Notes under the pieces: model-generated
Databases searched by the model: none
Told to the model about the DNA's origin: nothing
Seen by the model: the letters and a program-made list of their open reading frames with translations, nothing else
Translations under genes and position numbers: made by a program
NCBI RefSeq assembly: GCF_050908995.1
Contig: NC_135120.1
Coordinates: 2,493,433 to 2,557,432, forward strand
Reading direction: 5' to 3'
DNA: 64,000 bases
Source: Andrena cerasifolii
Taxonomy: Eukaryota; Arthropoda; Insecta; Hymenoptera; Andrenidae
Part shown: positions 1 through 11,696 of the stretch, in pieces
Layout of the letters: each line of letters begins with the position of its first letter
Position numbering within the stretch: the first letter of the stretch is position 1

Positions 1-171
1 CAAGCTGCTTGGAGGCTGCATTAGCAACTTTATTAAAGAAAAAAACAGAGTTGTAAGTCACCCCGAGGTCGCAGACGCTCTCAATGCCGGACAAGTGTGT
101 CATATCTAGAGAATATGCAAAAGTAAAAGTACTGAATGATCGGGAGAGCCTGAGGACCTGGCATTTTGATA
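1..171 (-). pseudogene. LINE reverse transcriptase fragment, distal part
   Basis: Read on the - strand, this stretch continues the reverse transcriptase ORF seen at 993-1417. It encodes the region just after the RT catalytic core, with a recognisable pattern (SLDMTHLSGIESVCDLGV, then VANAASKQL) typical of Jockey/CR1-like LINE ORF2 proteins. The two parts are separated by the palindromic element at 172-992. If that element and one copy of its TA target are removed, the frame reads straight through. The fragment runs off the left end of the window, so its 3' end is not seen. It is non-functional because of truncation and a frameshift in the other half. Confidence 0.65.
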
Positions 172-992
172 CAGTATTGTCTCGTTAGCGACTCGATTTT
201 GTGTACACGATACCGACTCTTCGCTATCCCCACCACTTTTGTCTCACTCTTGCCCGGCGAAAGCTAGAGCGAGATGGAACGAGAGCGAGCGAGGACGGTA
301 CGAGACCGACGACGCGTTGATGTTTTGTCTCGCTCCGTCTTTCGGACGCGTGACACTCTGTCCTTTGCGTGCGCGATGGTCGCAAGCGCGTATCGTGGGC
401 ACGAAACCGCTTCGCAAAATCTTGACGCAGGCCCGGTTCAAGTCTTTTTTGGGCCCTAGGCGAACTTGGCAATTTGTAATATTTTATTTTAAAGTATATT
501 TTAAACAACACCAGCAATGAAAATACCATTATGCACCTCTTGTCGACTTTCCGCCCAAGGCAGTGGCCTAATTTTGCTTATAGGGACAAGTCAAGCTTAC
601 AAGCAGAGATCAGTGTGTACACATATGTATATACTTTAAAATAAAATATTACAAATTGCACTGCAACTGTTTTAAACTACGAATAAAAATTCAGAGTAAG
701 GTCATCAATAAACTCAAATAAATGTATTATAATAAAGGGCGCAATTTGACAAGTTCGCCTAGGGCGCAAAAAAGATTTGTGACGGGCCTGCGTCAAGATT
801 TTGCGAAGCGGTTTTCGTGCCCACGGTAAGCGCTTGCGACCATCGCGCACGCTCGCCGCGCACGCAGTGTTCCATCTCGCTCCCCCCTCCGGCCAGAAAG
901 AAGCGAGAAACGAACACTCGGAATTAGGGTTCTGTTCACGATACCGACTCAACGCCGGTCCCGACCAGCGAGTCGCTAACGAGACAATACTG
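172..992. mobile_element. Palindromic TIR element with TA target duplication
   Basis: An 821-bp foldback element. Its ends are the inverted pair CAGTATTGTCTCGTTAGCGA / complement, flanked by TA on both sides (170-171 and 993-994). Internal arms at about 365-480 and 735-850 are also inverted copies of each other. It has no transposase and is a non-autonomous element of Tc1/mariner type by its TA target. The interior is unusually rich in CpG and GAGCGAG-type purine runs. Overlapping open frames on both strands in this element are a consequence of that composition and are not genes. Confidence 0.7.
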
Positions 993-1417
993 TACATTTA
1001 AAGAAAGCCTATTTGCAGTACACCAATTAGTTATCCGGTCGAGGTCACGCTGCAGGTTGCGGGCATCATCAAAAGAGTTAATACGAGCAAATAACTTGAG
1101 GTCATCAGCGAAAACAAAGGAGTAGCAAAATTAAAAGAGTCTGCGAGATCGTTAATGAAGATGCAAAAGAGCAAAGGACCCAAATGTGACCACTGATGCA
1201 CCCCTGATGATGCAAAAATCGATCGATAGTGGCAACCACGAACCTTTATTACTTGGGACCGATCAGTTAGGTAGCTACGTAGCCACAGTGACCGCCTTCC
1301 ATGAAAACCAAATGCACTTAATCTGCTCAGCAAAATAAAGTCAGATAAGTGATCGGACTCTCGTGTTCGGTATATCAAAGCTGATATTGCTGCTTGTGTT
1401 AACACTTTGAGTGACAC
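993..1417 (-). pseudogene. LINE reverse transcriptase fragment, catalytic part
   Basis: The - strand encodes part of a non-LTR retrotransposon reverse transcriptase. Visible motifs are the palm segment around GPLLFCIFINDLAD, preceded by SYLTDRSQVIKV, and, in another frame after a shift near 1120, the catalytic FADD followed by LKLFARINSFDDARNLQRDL. It then runs as RITNWCTANRLSLNV to the insertion site of the 172-992 element and resumes at 171. The family is Jockey/CR1-like by these motifs; the exact clade is not determined. The first QG of the usual PQG motif is altered (HQW). This is a truncated, frameshifted copy antisense to Gcn2. Confidence 0.7.
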
Positions 1418-2290
1418 AATGCTTTGAAAAATGAGCGATCAAATTGATCGGGCCCTTCCGAGCTATCAGTTCTGCAGCGAAATATTTGTTCAGCTGACTC
1501 TGTGTTTTGATAGCCATTTATACATAATGTATGATTAAAAGCAGGTCGAATGAGTTTAAATTTTTTCATCAGCGATATATCATCAATCCATTGGTGACAT
1601 TCTCGTGGTTTTCCTCGTAAGTATGGATTTATTGAATATTCATCCAAAAGTATTCGTTCGCTTTTAACACTGGAACCTTTCTGTCTTTCGTTCCGCGCGC
1701 AATCCCTTGTTTCACTTGCTCCTTTAAGCAATGAAAACCATGTTCGCAATGTAAGCAATTAATCATGAACATGTCGTAAAGAACATGGCAATTCAGAACT
1801 CGGTATCACATTCCAACCAGGTTCTCGTAAATATACAATCCTGGGTTCATTAATGACTTTTCTCAAAAAACGGCATTGTCTGACAGACAATCCTCCACAA
1901 TAGATACGTCGCGTATATTTTGGTAGTACACCTTATGCATCTGCGCAAATCTCAATGCCAGCTTTAAGGGACATGAGGCTTCTCACTTATGAACGCTCCC
2001 ACCGCGGCAACTCTTACTGATGAAACTGTAGAAGGCCTGGCTGCTGTTAGCATTCCTCGGCGCTCTCTGCGGGGGCATTGAATTTCGGCGGTCGAGAGCA
2101 ATAAAACTGATGTGTCAGACAAAACATCCATTAGAAAAATGTAAAATGTTTATCCTTTTCACAGACTTTTGCAAGGCAATTACCGATGGAATGTTATGGT
2201 TTTCATGACGAAAATAATTTTAAACGACGTAATTTGAATTATTTTTAATTACACGTAGTGTGTAATTTGCATACTGAAAAGTACGAATTG
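1418..2290. other. Unassigned intronic sequence with a dispersed repeat
   Basis: No gene is recognised. A - strand open stretch at 1399-1758 (119 codons) has no motif I know. Bases about 1965-2100 resemble 63125-63255 in the same orientation at roughly 70% by eye, so this is an old dispersed repeat. Confidence 0.4.
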
Positions 2291-3102
2291 GGGTAAAGTA
2301 GCCCAATATGGCGACCTCTAATAATATGAGACCCCAACTTATCTTCGGTACAGAACTCTTAAATGTCATAGCGATGCTGTATCTTTAATAGCTAACCGAG
2401 TATTTGTTGTTTTGTCAGCACAGTGGCATTGTAATCAATTAAGCGTCTTGAGCAAGCACATATTTCTGAAATACCTTGCAGAAAGTTATTGAAGTGGTTC
2501 GATTAAATTACAAATACCTCTAAAGTGGTAAGTGTATAATAATTTTCACAAATTCTGTTGTATAGTGCTTGCAATGGAGTTTAACACTTACTATTTGTAT
2601 ATCATTAAATGATGAAAACTTGACTTCGAAGATACTTAATAGTTATCATGTTATTGTTTCCGAATATGAGACCCGTAAAAGTTCAACTGATGAGAATGAA
2701 GAAGAAATTATTCTGAATGATGAAAGTGATTAAGAAAGAAAATTATGATGCAGAATGCTTGTTTTGGACAGGTCTTTACACAATGGGTTAAATGTACGTA
2801 TAAAGTGTTACGATGAACGTGGTGGGTCCATGAAAACTTTGCTGGTGGGTCCACGAAGACTGCAGTAGTGAAGAAATAGAGTTCACATACCGACTTTATA
2901 AAAAAAGAAAGAAAAAATACGTTTCAGGAAAAAACAAACTGGGTCTCATATTAAGAACCCATTTTTTTATCTGCGCATTTAAATGACTTTCATTTTGATT
3001 TTATTATGAAGAAACGGAATCTTTGTTATAGTACTTTCCAGTAGGTTCTCAGTCAAGAGTTATGTTTTTAAGAAGTAGGTCTCATATTCGGCTACTTTAC
3101 CC
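2291..3102. mobile_element. TIR element, GGGTAAAGTAGCC family
   Basis: The ends are inverted copies: GGGTAAAGTAGCCCAATATG on the left, and the complement of GGGTAAAGTAGCCGAATATG on the right. Each is followed inwards by GAGACC-type sequence. The 812-bp interior is AT-rich with no transposase frame, so this is a non-autonomous element. The terminus resembles the GGGGAAAGTTGCC ends of the 18542-20027 element, so the two may be related. Target duplication is not clear. Confidence 0.6.
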
Positions 3103-3490
3103 TACGCCAATTAACTTACTTTCATCAATAGAATCCCAACGATCTATCGGTAATACTCTCATGAAGGTCTAATGAAAATTATAAAACTTTCAGTTTTCAG
3201 ATGTAGATTTCTCGTGCCTCACGCACGGCATATTCCTTTTGACTATTGGCCCGTCGGCTGAGAATCTCTCACTAGTGCATATTACGCTATTCCATTTACT
3301 TCTGGTGATCAAGGGAAGACATAGCCCAGCATCAAATAATGAGCTGGTAACTACTTCGTCTTTCCTGGTTTATTGTGTTCGGACGGTCACGACCATGTTA
3401 TATTAAAATGGGGAACACTGTATATCTTGCTCGAATAGTATATACATATTTGGATTTAATACAAATTTCGGAAGAACTTAGTGTTTCACA
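3103..3490. other. Unassigned intronic sequence
   Basis: No gene, RNA or repeat structure is recognised in this AT-rich stretch. Confidence 0.4.
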
Positions 3491-3772
3491 GTACAGGATG
3501 ATTCTCTCGTGACACCTGTAAAAGAGATGTCGCCTGGTACCCCGTGGCGAGGTCAACCCCCCGTGATGCCTCACCGAATTTTATGGCTTCCGACCCTCGA
3601 AAGGTTTGGAGTACTATTAAGAAGTGAGAAATGTTCAGGATTTCCGCAGTTATCACCAGATTTTTGCGCAAACGACGCTAATCGATTCCTTATGTTTCAC
3701 TGATGTAACTGACACCAAGAACGACGTAATTCGGACTACAATGAAGGAAATGTCATGAAAATGTCACGTCCT
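3491..3772 (-). repeat. Dispersed repeat family R, copy 1
   Basis: Reverse-complement match along its full length to 8488-8776, and to 46826-46945 for its distal part. Shared landmarks are TCGTTCTTGGTGT, the CTTTCGAGGGTCG block and a G-run next to ACCTCACC/ACCTCGCC. It ends in sequence like CATCCTGTA. Non-coding; probably a MITE or SINE-like element, superfamily unknown. Confidence 0.65.
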
Positions 3773-3822
3773 GGTTGGCGGAGGTTAGGACAATGACAAT
3801 GTGGGGTTGTTGGGAAGGATAG
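3773..3822. other. Short spacer before minisatellite
   Basis: A purine-rich spacer between repeat R and the minisatellite; no feature seen. Confidence 0.3.
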
Positions 3823-4150
3823 GCACGAAGGCAGGCTTCGTAGCACAAGAGATGATGGGAGTTTGGGCACAAAGGCAAGCTTCGTGGCACGCGTGGAGAT
3901 GGGAAGTTTAGGCACAAAGGCAAGCTTCGTAGCACAAGGGGTGATGGGAAGTTTAGGCACAAAGGCAAGCTTCGTAGCACAAGAGGTGATGGGAGTTTGG
4001 GCACAAAGGCAAACTTCGTACCACGCGGGGAGATGGGAAGTTTAGGCACAAAGGCAAGCTTCGTAGCACAAGTGGTGATAGGAGTTCAGGCATAAAGGCA
4101 AGTTTCGTAGCACAAGGGGTGATGTCAGTTTAGGTACAAAGGCAGCCATG
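3823..4150. repeat. 44/45-bp minisatellite with trimer higher-order structure
   Basis: Eight unit starts fall at 3823, 3867, 3912, 3957, 4001, 4046, 4090 and 4134, marked by GCACAAAGGCAAGCTTCGT or close variants. Units are 44 or 45 bp. The variant CACGCG(T/G)GGAGATGGG occurs in the units starting 3867 and 4001, so the array repeats as a three-unit block of about 134 bp. Because many units are 45 bp the array stays open in several frames, which explains apparent repetitive peptides on both strands. I do not regard these as genes. Confidence 0.85.
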
Positions 4151-6744
4151 GAAGGTTTAAGCAAAAATCGTGCACCAGGGTGACACCCGTTAGAGTACAG
4201 GCGTGGGTATTTAAATGCTTGGTAATTGGATTTACCGCTGCATTAATATTAGAAGCAGCTTGTAATATTTCGTTGAAATAGAAGTAGCCGTATGGTCGTA
4301 CATACAAGACCTATGCGAAAGTAAGCCTTGTAAATATAATAAGAAATTTCGACGTTCGCGAAGCGAGATCAGCTGTTGCAACAGCTTATTATGATTTGGA
4401 ATTTCCGTAACCGAAGGATCACTACAATAATTCGAAGCGTTATTTAGAGTAAGAACGTTTATTAAATTTAAAACACGAGAATATGCCGTGCATTGTTAAT
4501 GCGATAGCGGTAGTATTATAATAATGCGTGGGACGTTATATATATATTTTGCTATTGAGAGGGACTTGTTTAGATTTAAATATGAGGGAGAAGATGGTGC
4601 CTCGTAGGGCTACGAGGGGGAGGGGAATTTCATACTTGATCATCGCGAGATGGGGACCGCTAAGGTACATCGTCTAGATGGTCAGTGGTTGGGGAAAAGG
4701 GGCAAAAGTTAAGGTTTAGGGATTTTAGTGGAGTTGTGGAGTAATTTAATTTATACCGCGCGAAAAATATTGGGATGTCACAAAAAATTGATTTATATCA
4801 TTTCAAGTTAACTTCGTTAATAATAGTCCGATTTAGATGAAATTTACTTCGATCTTCATCTGTGCTACGGTGCACCGCGCACGTCTTTTTCGACGCGAAA
4901 GGCCGATTTGTTGCAGAAAGACGTTTCCACTGATGCAACAGCGCGCCGCGCACGAGTCAGGTTTACGAATTTCTCGGATTTTCGAGTGGTTTCGAGCACT
5001 TGCAAGGGTCGACTTTTACGACGACGCGCGTGTCAAAAGCGACCGTGTGCGCGCTATGCCGGGATTTCTCTGCGACGCGCGCACGCGAATGCTCGTCGCG
5101 CATCGCCGAGAAGACTGAAAAAATGTGTATTTTTTTAACGCAAATGTACTCTTTACTCCTACATATCACTTGCATATGTGTATTTATGGTCTATTATTTA
5201 TTTTATACGTATATTAAAGCAAGCAATAACATGAAAATTCTTACTGTAAATAGCAACAATTACGCTGCTGCGATAGGTATAATTGTTTCTAGATATTGCA
5301 TAATTATAATACACCATATATGCAGATATGTCACACTGAATTGTAGTTGTCCATCTTCATCAGTTTCAAATTATTCTATTTCTCATAAACAATTAAGTTA
5401 TTGCTTTGATTAATCCTGCAAGAAAATCGTAGGTGTAAAAAATATAATTTTTCCGCGACTTCTATATGTTTTAAAAAGTTCACACGTCTCAAAAAGTAAA
5501 CTATTTAATAGTGCATTTACTAAATGTGTTATTTGTAATTTCGTTTCCCATCGCATTACCAGGGAAATATGTCGACATTTGTGGATCTACGGAAGTCAAA
5601 TTTTAATTATTTTTTAAGTCATAAAACATTTTTAGTACCTTCAGCTAAACTAAATGTAGGTGGCTACTTAATAACAGATATTTCAGTATGCAATAAAGTA
5701 ACAGCATTTATGACACCCTCTATAAGCCAGGTATTTCGGGACTTTCAGTACGCACACCAGGCCATACTTGTCTATCCATTTCAGAAATGCGAATTAATCA
5801 AAGTAAATGATACACGTGTTTTTCCTGTGCAGGGGTAGAAAGTTGGTGTCTGCGAGGAATGTTGGTCCAATTGGTCATGATGTACATAATCTCCTTTCTA
5901 TGGCCCGCCTTTTTTCACACTATCTATACAAAGGGCGTTCGTATTTTCACTATTAGGCGCAATGGTAACTACCCTCAATCTTATATCGTGTGAGGAAAAA
6001 AAAACAAACAGGATGTCGAGATAGCGAGTGACTGATTGTGAGCGATATTAAAAGTGATGGCGGAACTGTGGAAGGGATGCCACGGCAGAGAACTTCCTTC
6101 ATTTCATTTCAAACACAGTTTCCAGCAATCGGTGATTGCGACGTAGTAAACCCATTCAAACATCTCAAGTAGTATGAAGTGTGAAGGCCTTGTTTCGGCT
6201 ACTGACCCAACCGCCAGCGTTAGCCTTACGAAGATAAAGAAAGTAAGATGTAGAAATGGAGGCTAGTATTTCCACAGTGGAAATTCCAATGTCTGCGACC
6301 TGCGCGCCAAGCATCCGCGTTGTCGCCTGGCAGAGCATCGCACAGTGGTCGGAAATCCCCATATTGAGGAAAAAAGGTGATAGCATCAATGTGAAACCTT
6401 CAATACATACAAAACTTGGTATCCCAGGATTTTTGAGGTCGCTGATTACAAATCTGCAGTCAAAACTACTAAAAACAAAATGGCTAATGCAAAGGTAACA
6501 ATAATCCGCGTTAATGGTGTTTTGAGAGGTATAGGTACGGAAAGGTAAAGAACTTAAAGTTGGGGACGATTCATAATAAAAACAAAACTGATAGTTTTGC
6601 GATTTGTAAAAAGATATATTTCAAATTTAAATAAAATACGAAAAAGGAATATAATTATGCACATGTAATTATAGTTTTGGAATAATTTGGTGTAATTAGT
6701 TTTTTGTAGGTGTACATGTAGAAGACATATAAAAGTTATTAATG
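4151..6744. other. Unassigned intronic sequence, with a CpG-rich block
   Basis: No gene is recognised. Bases 4864-5118 are rich in CGCG and produce overlapping open frames on both strands, which is a composition effect. A + strand open stretch at 5569-5838 (89 codons) starts just after an AG and has no motif I can name. It could be a decayed transposon fragment, but I cannot support an exon call. The rest is AT-rich. Confidence 0.35.
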
Positions 6745-7415
6745 TTTTTTTAACGGAATCACATATTTTTTAAGGCATTAATCGAATCTATTCGTCATTC
6801 TCTATTAAAAAGTATCAACCTACTGATATCGAAAATCTATTAGTTTAGGTTTAGGAGATATTTGTATGTTAGAAAATCGACCTACGCGGGTGGACAAGAA
6901 ACTAATGAGGCGCGCTCCAAGACAGTTCTTGGGTAAGTGCCGTGTGATCCATCATAGTCCTCTTACCAGAAGGCAGAGCCTTCTTCACTCCGTGGCCAGA
7001 TCCTTCAGGAATAGAGTCCCTATTTCTTGGCAATGCAGCGTCGGGCCGATTGCCATAATCTCTATCTTACTTTAAACAACCAATCCTTCGACACCCGATA
7101 GCTAAGAGACCCAACGTGGTCGTCAGCCATCGCCCGTCGCCATGTCTGTTTAGTCTCGCGTACCCTCTATCAAGACCGCACGCAGGCTAAGTCCCTGCCA
7201 TAAAATCCTTGAAGGCAAGGCAGCATGGGGCCATCCGTCCTCAACCTCACCCTTAAATTTGGTGACGCTAACATGTATGTCAATATTAATGATTAAATTA
7301 AAATATCTCCTAAACTAACAGTTTTTCGACATAAGTAGGTTAATACTCTGCCATAGAAAATGTTGAACTGAATCCAGTGATGTATTAAAAAATATATGAT
7401 TCCATTTAACAAAAC
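6745..7415. repeat. Foldback element with about 120-bp arms
   Basis: The arm 6745-6862 is inverted relative to 7285-7415. Both carry GTTTAGGAGATAT and the ATCACATATTTTTTAA-type segment in opposite directions. The core (6863-7284) is more GC-rich than its surroundings and has no recognised gene or RNA. Arms are diverged, so the element is old. Confidence 0.5.
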
Positions 7416-8177
7416 ATCGGTGACCTTCAAACATATGTCCTCTATGCGGTCACAAAAAAAAACTATTTACATTAAATTATGGCCTCCTATGAACCATTCA
7501 ACTTTTATCTAAAACATTTTTCGGTCTTATGAACAAAAGCAAGATACTCCAAATACTGATAAAAGTTATAGAAAAAATGCTCCCGACACCAAAGCCGCAG
7601 GTTTACGCAGCTGAAACCTGTTTGGTTATGTACTCAAAGGTATAATGCACCACTAATATTAAGTCTTACCTTGACGTTAGCTGTCGCAAAAAAGTTATGT
7701 CTAATTAAACTTCGATTTTATTATTAAAAATACCTCTTTGTTCAAGTTGTGTCTTACTGAAATCAACGATGGTGTCATTGACTTAATTCATGTAATTTAT
7801 TTGTTCAGTATGAACATAATCAAATTACAAAATTGCTATTTTTTTTAATTTGCAGATACTTTAAATTTTACTTGTAAGATATTGCATTTATAACTCAAAA
7901 TTGCAGGTGTTCTGTTTTTCAACTTTCATGTTGTAATTTCCTTACAAATTAATGGTATTTACAGAAAATTCTTGTTGGTTCTGGTGCTTCAACCATCCTA
8001 CTATGGAATTGTATTGAAAAAATTCTGTGTACTTAACATTCAACAAATGACTTTTTTCCTCTATTCAAACCACTGTGCATCGGCCCATTTCATGCGCGCG
8101 GCCTCATAAATTAGACCCTTTAAAGTGGACGAAAACATTGTGCGCGGCGCGCCGTTGCACTAATGGGATCCTGCGTT
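7416..8177. other. Unassigned intronic sequence
   Basis: AT-rich stretch with no recognised gene or repeat. Confidence 0.35.
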
Positions 8178-8405
8178 AAGGAATCCATCGGTGATGTCAC
8201 TTCCATATCGATACAATAAAAAATAAAGAATTATTTTTTTCTGAAACAGCTATAAATCAGAAAATCGCAGGCCGACCGCAGCGAATTGAGGTCGACGCAT
8301 CGCAATTGAGAGTGAAAATGTGAAATATTCATTGCAGCGTATTAAGAAATTCTTTATTCTTTATCGTATCGATGTGGAAGTGACATCAGTCGATTCCTTC
8401 TGTTT
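8178..8405. mobile_element. Short foldback MITE (AGGAATC..GTCACTTCC family)
   Basis: Inverted arms of about 55 bp (8178-8240 and 8345-8405) contain GATGTCACTTCCATATCGAT and its near complement, then AATAAAGAATT. The terminal motif AGGAATC(C/G)A(T/C)TGGTGTCAC recurs at about 10850, 11190, 14990 and 15600, so this is one member of an old dispersed family. No coding content. Confidence 0.6.
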
Positions 8406-8487
8406 TTCCGATGAAAATCATACCAAATTTCGTGTAAATGGGGCTATTTATAACGAAGCCAGCTGGACATGATATAAATCAATTTTT

Positions 8488-8776
8488 CATCTAATTTCCT
8501 TCATTATGGTCCGAATTCCGTCGTTCTTGGTGTTAGTTTCATCGGCAAAATATAAAGAACCGATTGGCGTCGTTTTCACAAAGATCTGATGAAAAATGCG
8601 GAAATCCTGGATATTTCTCACTTCTTAATGGTATTTCAACCCTTTCGAGGGTCGAAAGCCATAAAGTTTGGTGAGGCATCACGGGGGGGGGGGGGACCTC
8701 ACCACGGGGTACCCAGACGGCATCCCTTTGACAGACGCTGCAAGAAAATCACCCTGCATACGGCGGGTCCCGGTTA
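8488..8776 (+). repeat. Dispersed repeat family R, copy 2
   Basis: Same family as 3491-3772 in the opposite orientation. It contains a homopolymer run of about 15 G at 8685-8699 where copy 1 has only a short G run, so this tract expanded after the copies separated. It ends near AAAATCACCCTGCATA. Non-coding. Confidence 0.65.
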
Positions 8777-9820
8777 AGCTGACCATCCGTTCATCTGGTA
8801 GGATGGCAGAAGGGGGGGGGGCGTAGCGAACGCTCAAAATCGACGCAACACTAAACGATACTTGGCACGAATATTTACAAACAAGGAATATTTTTTACAA
8901 GTTCAATAAATTACATTAACAACATATATGAAGAGAACTGGTTTAAAATGAGTCCTTCTTGCTAATTTACGGGTGTGAAAAGGTTGCGTTTTATTCACCT
9001 GAGGCGGGCGTTAGAAAAATGCGCGACGCGTGTCTCGATGACAGAGAAGAAGTGCCGTTTCTTCCAGCGCACCGCGTCCCTAAGCCCCGAGCCTTCCCGA
9101 GGCTCGCCGCAGATTTGCGCGCGCTCGCGGGCTCTCTACGCGCCGCGCGTATGTGGCTGACAGCACATATATAGGTACTTTCGATGGCAAACAACCTCTT
9201 AAATATACGATCGCAAAGTAGAAACCCCCCTTAAGCGGTTAAGACACAGTAAAATTTTAAGGAAAAAATCGATTTTTTTTTGCTTACAGAGGAGTTTGAA
9301 GCCTTGAAAAAAGAATCTAAAAGGTTCTAGCTTTAGATTCAAATTATTTCTTGAAGTACAGAGCTGAGAGCGAATTCGTGTACTTGCGCGCGGAGAACCG
9401 CCGCGCCGAGGCGCGGATGATGATGCGTACAGTTTACTCACTGTAAAACTCCTCACCTTTGAATATATTTTCAGGCAGTGAAAACTGTAAATCGCATTGA
9501 TTCTGTAAAGATTTGGAAATTCAAAAGTATTTTTATAGTTTACTAGCTTTACAATACTCGGCTTCGCTCGAAATTTAAATTCTGATTTTATAAAAAAGAA
9601 TTTTTTAGTTTCTTTTTAAATAGTTACATTCATCTGCATTAATCAACCAAAATGAGCTGAGGCAGTTTTTTGATCCCATAGTTTATTGTTCAAAAGTTTT
9701 TAGGCGACAGACAAACACACAAACATATTAGAAGCTTCCTGCTTTATATATTAAGATATTTGGGAATTTCTATATTGAATTGAACACCATCGCTCAAGTC
9801 CAAAAGAGTAAATAAAAAAG
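8777..9820. other. Unassigned intronic sequence, old repeat remnants
   Basis: Bases 9000-9175 are a CpG-rich block with open frames on both strands and no recognisable protein. Bases about 9538-9760 run from ACTAGCTTTACAATACTCGG to TTTATATATTAAGATAT, a layout I associate with old arthropod interspersed repeats (CTAGCT..CGGCTTCGCTCG start and AT-rich tail). That association is weak. Confidence 0.3.
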
Positions 9821-10235
9821 GTTCACCGAGGAATGGGGAGAGTGTGGAGAGCAAATGGGAAGTAATGAGGAACGAAGGAAAATTGAAAGGGAGGAAAGAA
9901 AGGATGAAACAGATGTAAACACACGCTACCAGCGGAATACAAATGGAGGACGCACCGGGCAGGGAAAAAGAATACGAAGGGGAGAGCGATGGGCGGCATG
10001 GTGATAGGAGTGAGGAGATAGGAAGATAGGAACGAGGTCATGGAGAAGAGGAATGGATAATGATGGACAGGGTAAAGGCGGGGAAGGAGGAATGGACAGT
10101 AGTGGACAGGGCGCAGTCCGCAGGGGGTAGGAGGCAGGAAGTGAAGGGAGGTATGGAAGAAGAGCGTAGTTTAGGCGGGGAAAGGAACTCGGTGGTGGGG
10201 GGGGGGGTGAGGGAGAGGGAGAGGGGAAGCAATAA
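9821..10235 (+). repeat. Polypurine (GGA-rich) tract
   Basis: About 400 bp in which the + strand is overwhelmingly A and G in GGAA/GGGA patterns, ending in an 11-base G run near 10197-10207. The - strand reads as a long pyrimidine-rich, Pro/Ser/Leu-rich open frame, which is a by-product of composition. Such mirror-rich polypurine DNA can form triplex structures. Confidence 0.7.
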
Positions 10236-10288
10236 AGCACTACAAATGTGTGAGGTTTCACACAAAACCAGAATGAGAACCTGAGCAA

Positions 10289-10552
10289 TTTGATTTGGTG
10301 TTTCGCTTCGAAAAGAGTTTTCAGCGGTATATTACAACCGTCAAGATAGCTGCTAATATTGTCACATGCATATTTGATAAAGGCTATTCGAGTATTCTAT
10401 CAGTGATGGCGACAATAAATATAACAATGGGACTAACCGCAGTTGCGGTCTGCAAGAAGATCGACGAGAAGCGCACTAAAATCGCCGACAAGCGAACGTT
10501 TGACTCGTCGAAGAAGGCCGGATCATTCGTAGATCTTCGAGATCGGTCTTAG
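10289..10552 (+). pseudogene. Possible tail of a transposase-like protein
   Basis: A + strand frame of about 85 codons with a coding look: a helical segment (ANIVTCIFDKGYSSILSVM) followed by a charged segment (CKKIDEKRTKIADKRTFD) and a stop after LRDRS. The pattern (G.SSIL..M, then a charged helix with DEKR and ADKR) resembles the C-terminal tail of transposon-encoded proteins in insects, possibly Mutator-like. I am not certain. No upstream catalytic part is visible, so it is a fragment at best. Confidence 0.3.
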
Positions 10553-11214
10553 AAGAAGCTGCTCTTCAAGCTGAGTGTCCTATGTACGATGCAGGAATGT
10601 CTGATTGGCGGAAAGTTAAAGGGATATGCACGATATGATAAAATAATTACGTTTCACAAAAGCTATTTTTTAAATATTACGCGTTTTATAGTTCATAATA
10701 TAATAAACTAAAATAAAAAAACTTTATATTAATCGAATATATTATTTTCTTATTATTGTCGTCTAAAATCGTCTGCTTTCTTAGCCCGTAACTGTGTTCT
10801 AGCCCTTTAACAACGAACAATTTTACGCTCCGTACTTCTCATCGGATCTTTTCGAAAGTGATACCAATTGATTCCTTGTGTTTTCTCGATAAAAATGGTT
10901 CAAACCCCGACATAATTCCGGCTATAATTAACGAAATCACATAAAAAATTAATTTGGAGAATTTAAAGCTAACTTCGTTAAAAATATTCCGATTTACATG
11001 GTATGTGGCGTCTTTTACCCCTTTCGGTACGAGCGCCGGATATATCCGGCATCCATCTGATGACCTCTGTGTACGAGCGTCGACTGTAGTCAGCATCATT
11101 GGCAGTAAAAGAAAAAAGAAAAAAAAATTAGAAAAAAACACTTTTGCGGAAATGTACACCGTAACGAAAAGGTTAATAGGGATAATGCCAGGAATCCATT
11201 GGTGTCACTTTTAT
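10553..11214. other. Unassigned intronic sequence with MITE-family remnants
   Basis: Bases about 10845-11000 contain GAAAGTGATACCAATTGATT, matching the dispersed family described at 8178-8405. Bases 11170-11215 contain CCAGGAATCCATTGGTGTCA of the same family. Nothing else is recognised. Confidence 0.35.
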
Positions 11215-11490
11215 CTCCACAAAATTACCGTTTTTAATAAAAGATACAAGAAAGTGCGCCACGTGCAAAACTAATGATATACAAAAATTGCGTCAATTAT
11301 AACAATGGCTATTTATACAAACAAAAAATGTATTAAATAATATTAAGCAGATATATTTTTGTTTTATACAAATAAATATTTCATTACCAATAAATATTTT
11401 ATTCAAAATACTTCGCTCTGCGCTCCGAATTGGTGTTGCTTGACTGAATAAATATGTATATATATATGTATATATATATATACGACCGGT

Positions 11491-11641
11491 CGAACAGGTC
11501 GACCGGTATGTTTTCTGCAGAACGTCTGAGGATTGAGCAAAAGCATATATAATTTTATAATATATATAATTTTTCCAGACACTACTTGCTTTTGCTCAAT
11601 CCTCAGACGTTCTGCAGAAAACATACCGGTCGACCTGTTCG
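11491..11641. repeat. Perfect 55-bp inverted repeat inside the palindrome
   Basis: Positions 11491-11545 and 11587-11641 are exact reverse complements, separated by 41 bp of AT-rich sequence. Landmarks are GAACAGGTCGACCGGTATG and its complement. The perfect match contrasts with the diverged outer arms, so the inner palindrome is younger or maintained by gene conversion. Confidence 0.9.
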
Positions 11642-11649
11642 AACTCATT

Positions 11650-11696
11650 CACACACACGCACGCACGCACGCACGCACCCACGCACACACACACAT
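11650..11696 (+). repeat. CA/CACG microsatellite
   Basis: An interrupted (CA)n/(CACG)n tract immediately right of the inner palindrome. Confidence 0.9.

Noticed and set aside
224..529. Overlapping open frames at 224-529 on both strands
   Set aside because: They lie in a CpG-rich palindromic element, with no motif and similar openness in several frames.
3823..4150. CRISPR-like array
   Set aside because: Units are contiguous with no unique spacers, and the genome is eukaryotic; this is a minisatellite.
5569..5838. Additional Gcn2 exon
   Set aside because: An AG precedes an open 89-codon stretch, but there is no similarity to any GCN2 domain and no good donor at its end.
9926..10288. Proline-rich protein on the - strand
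   Set aside because: The frame is the complement of a polypurine tract, and other frames on the same strand look the same.
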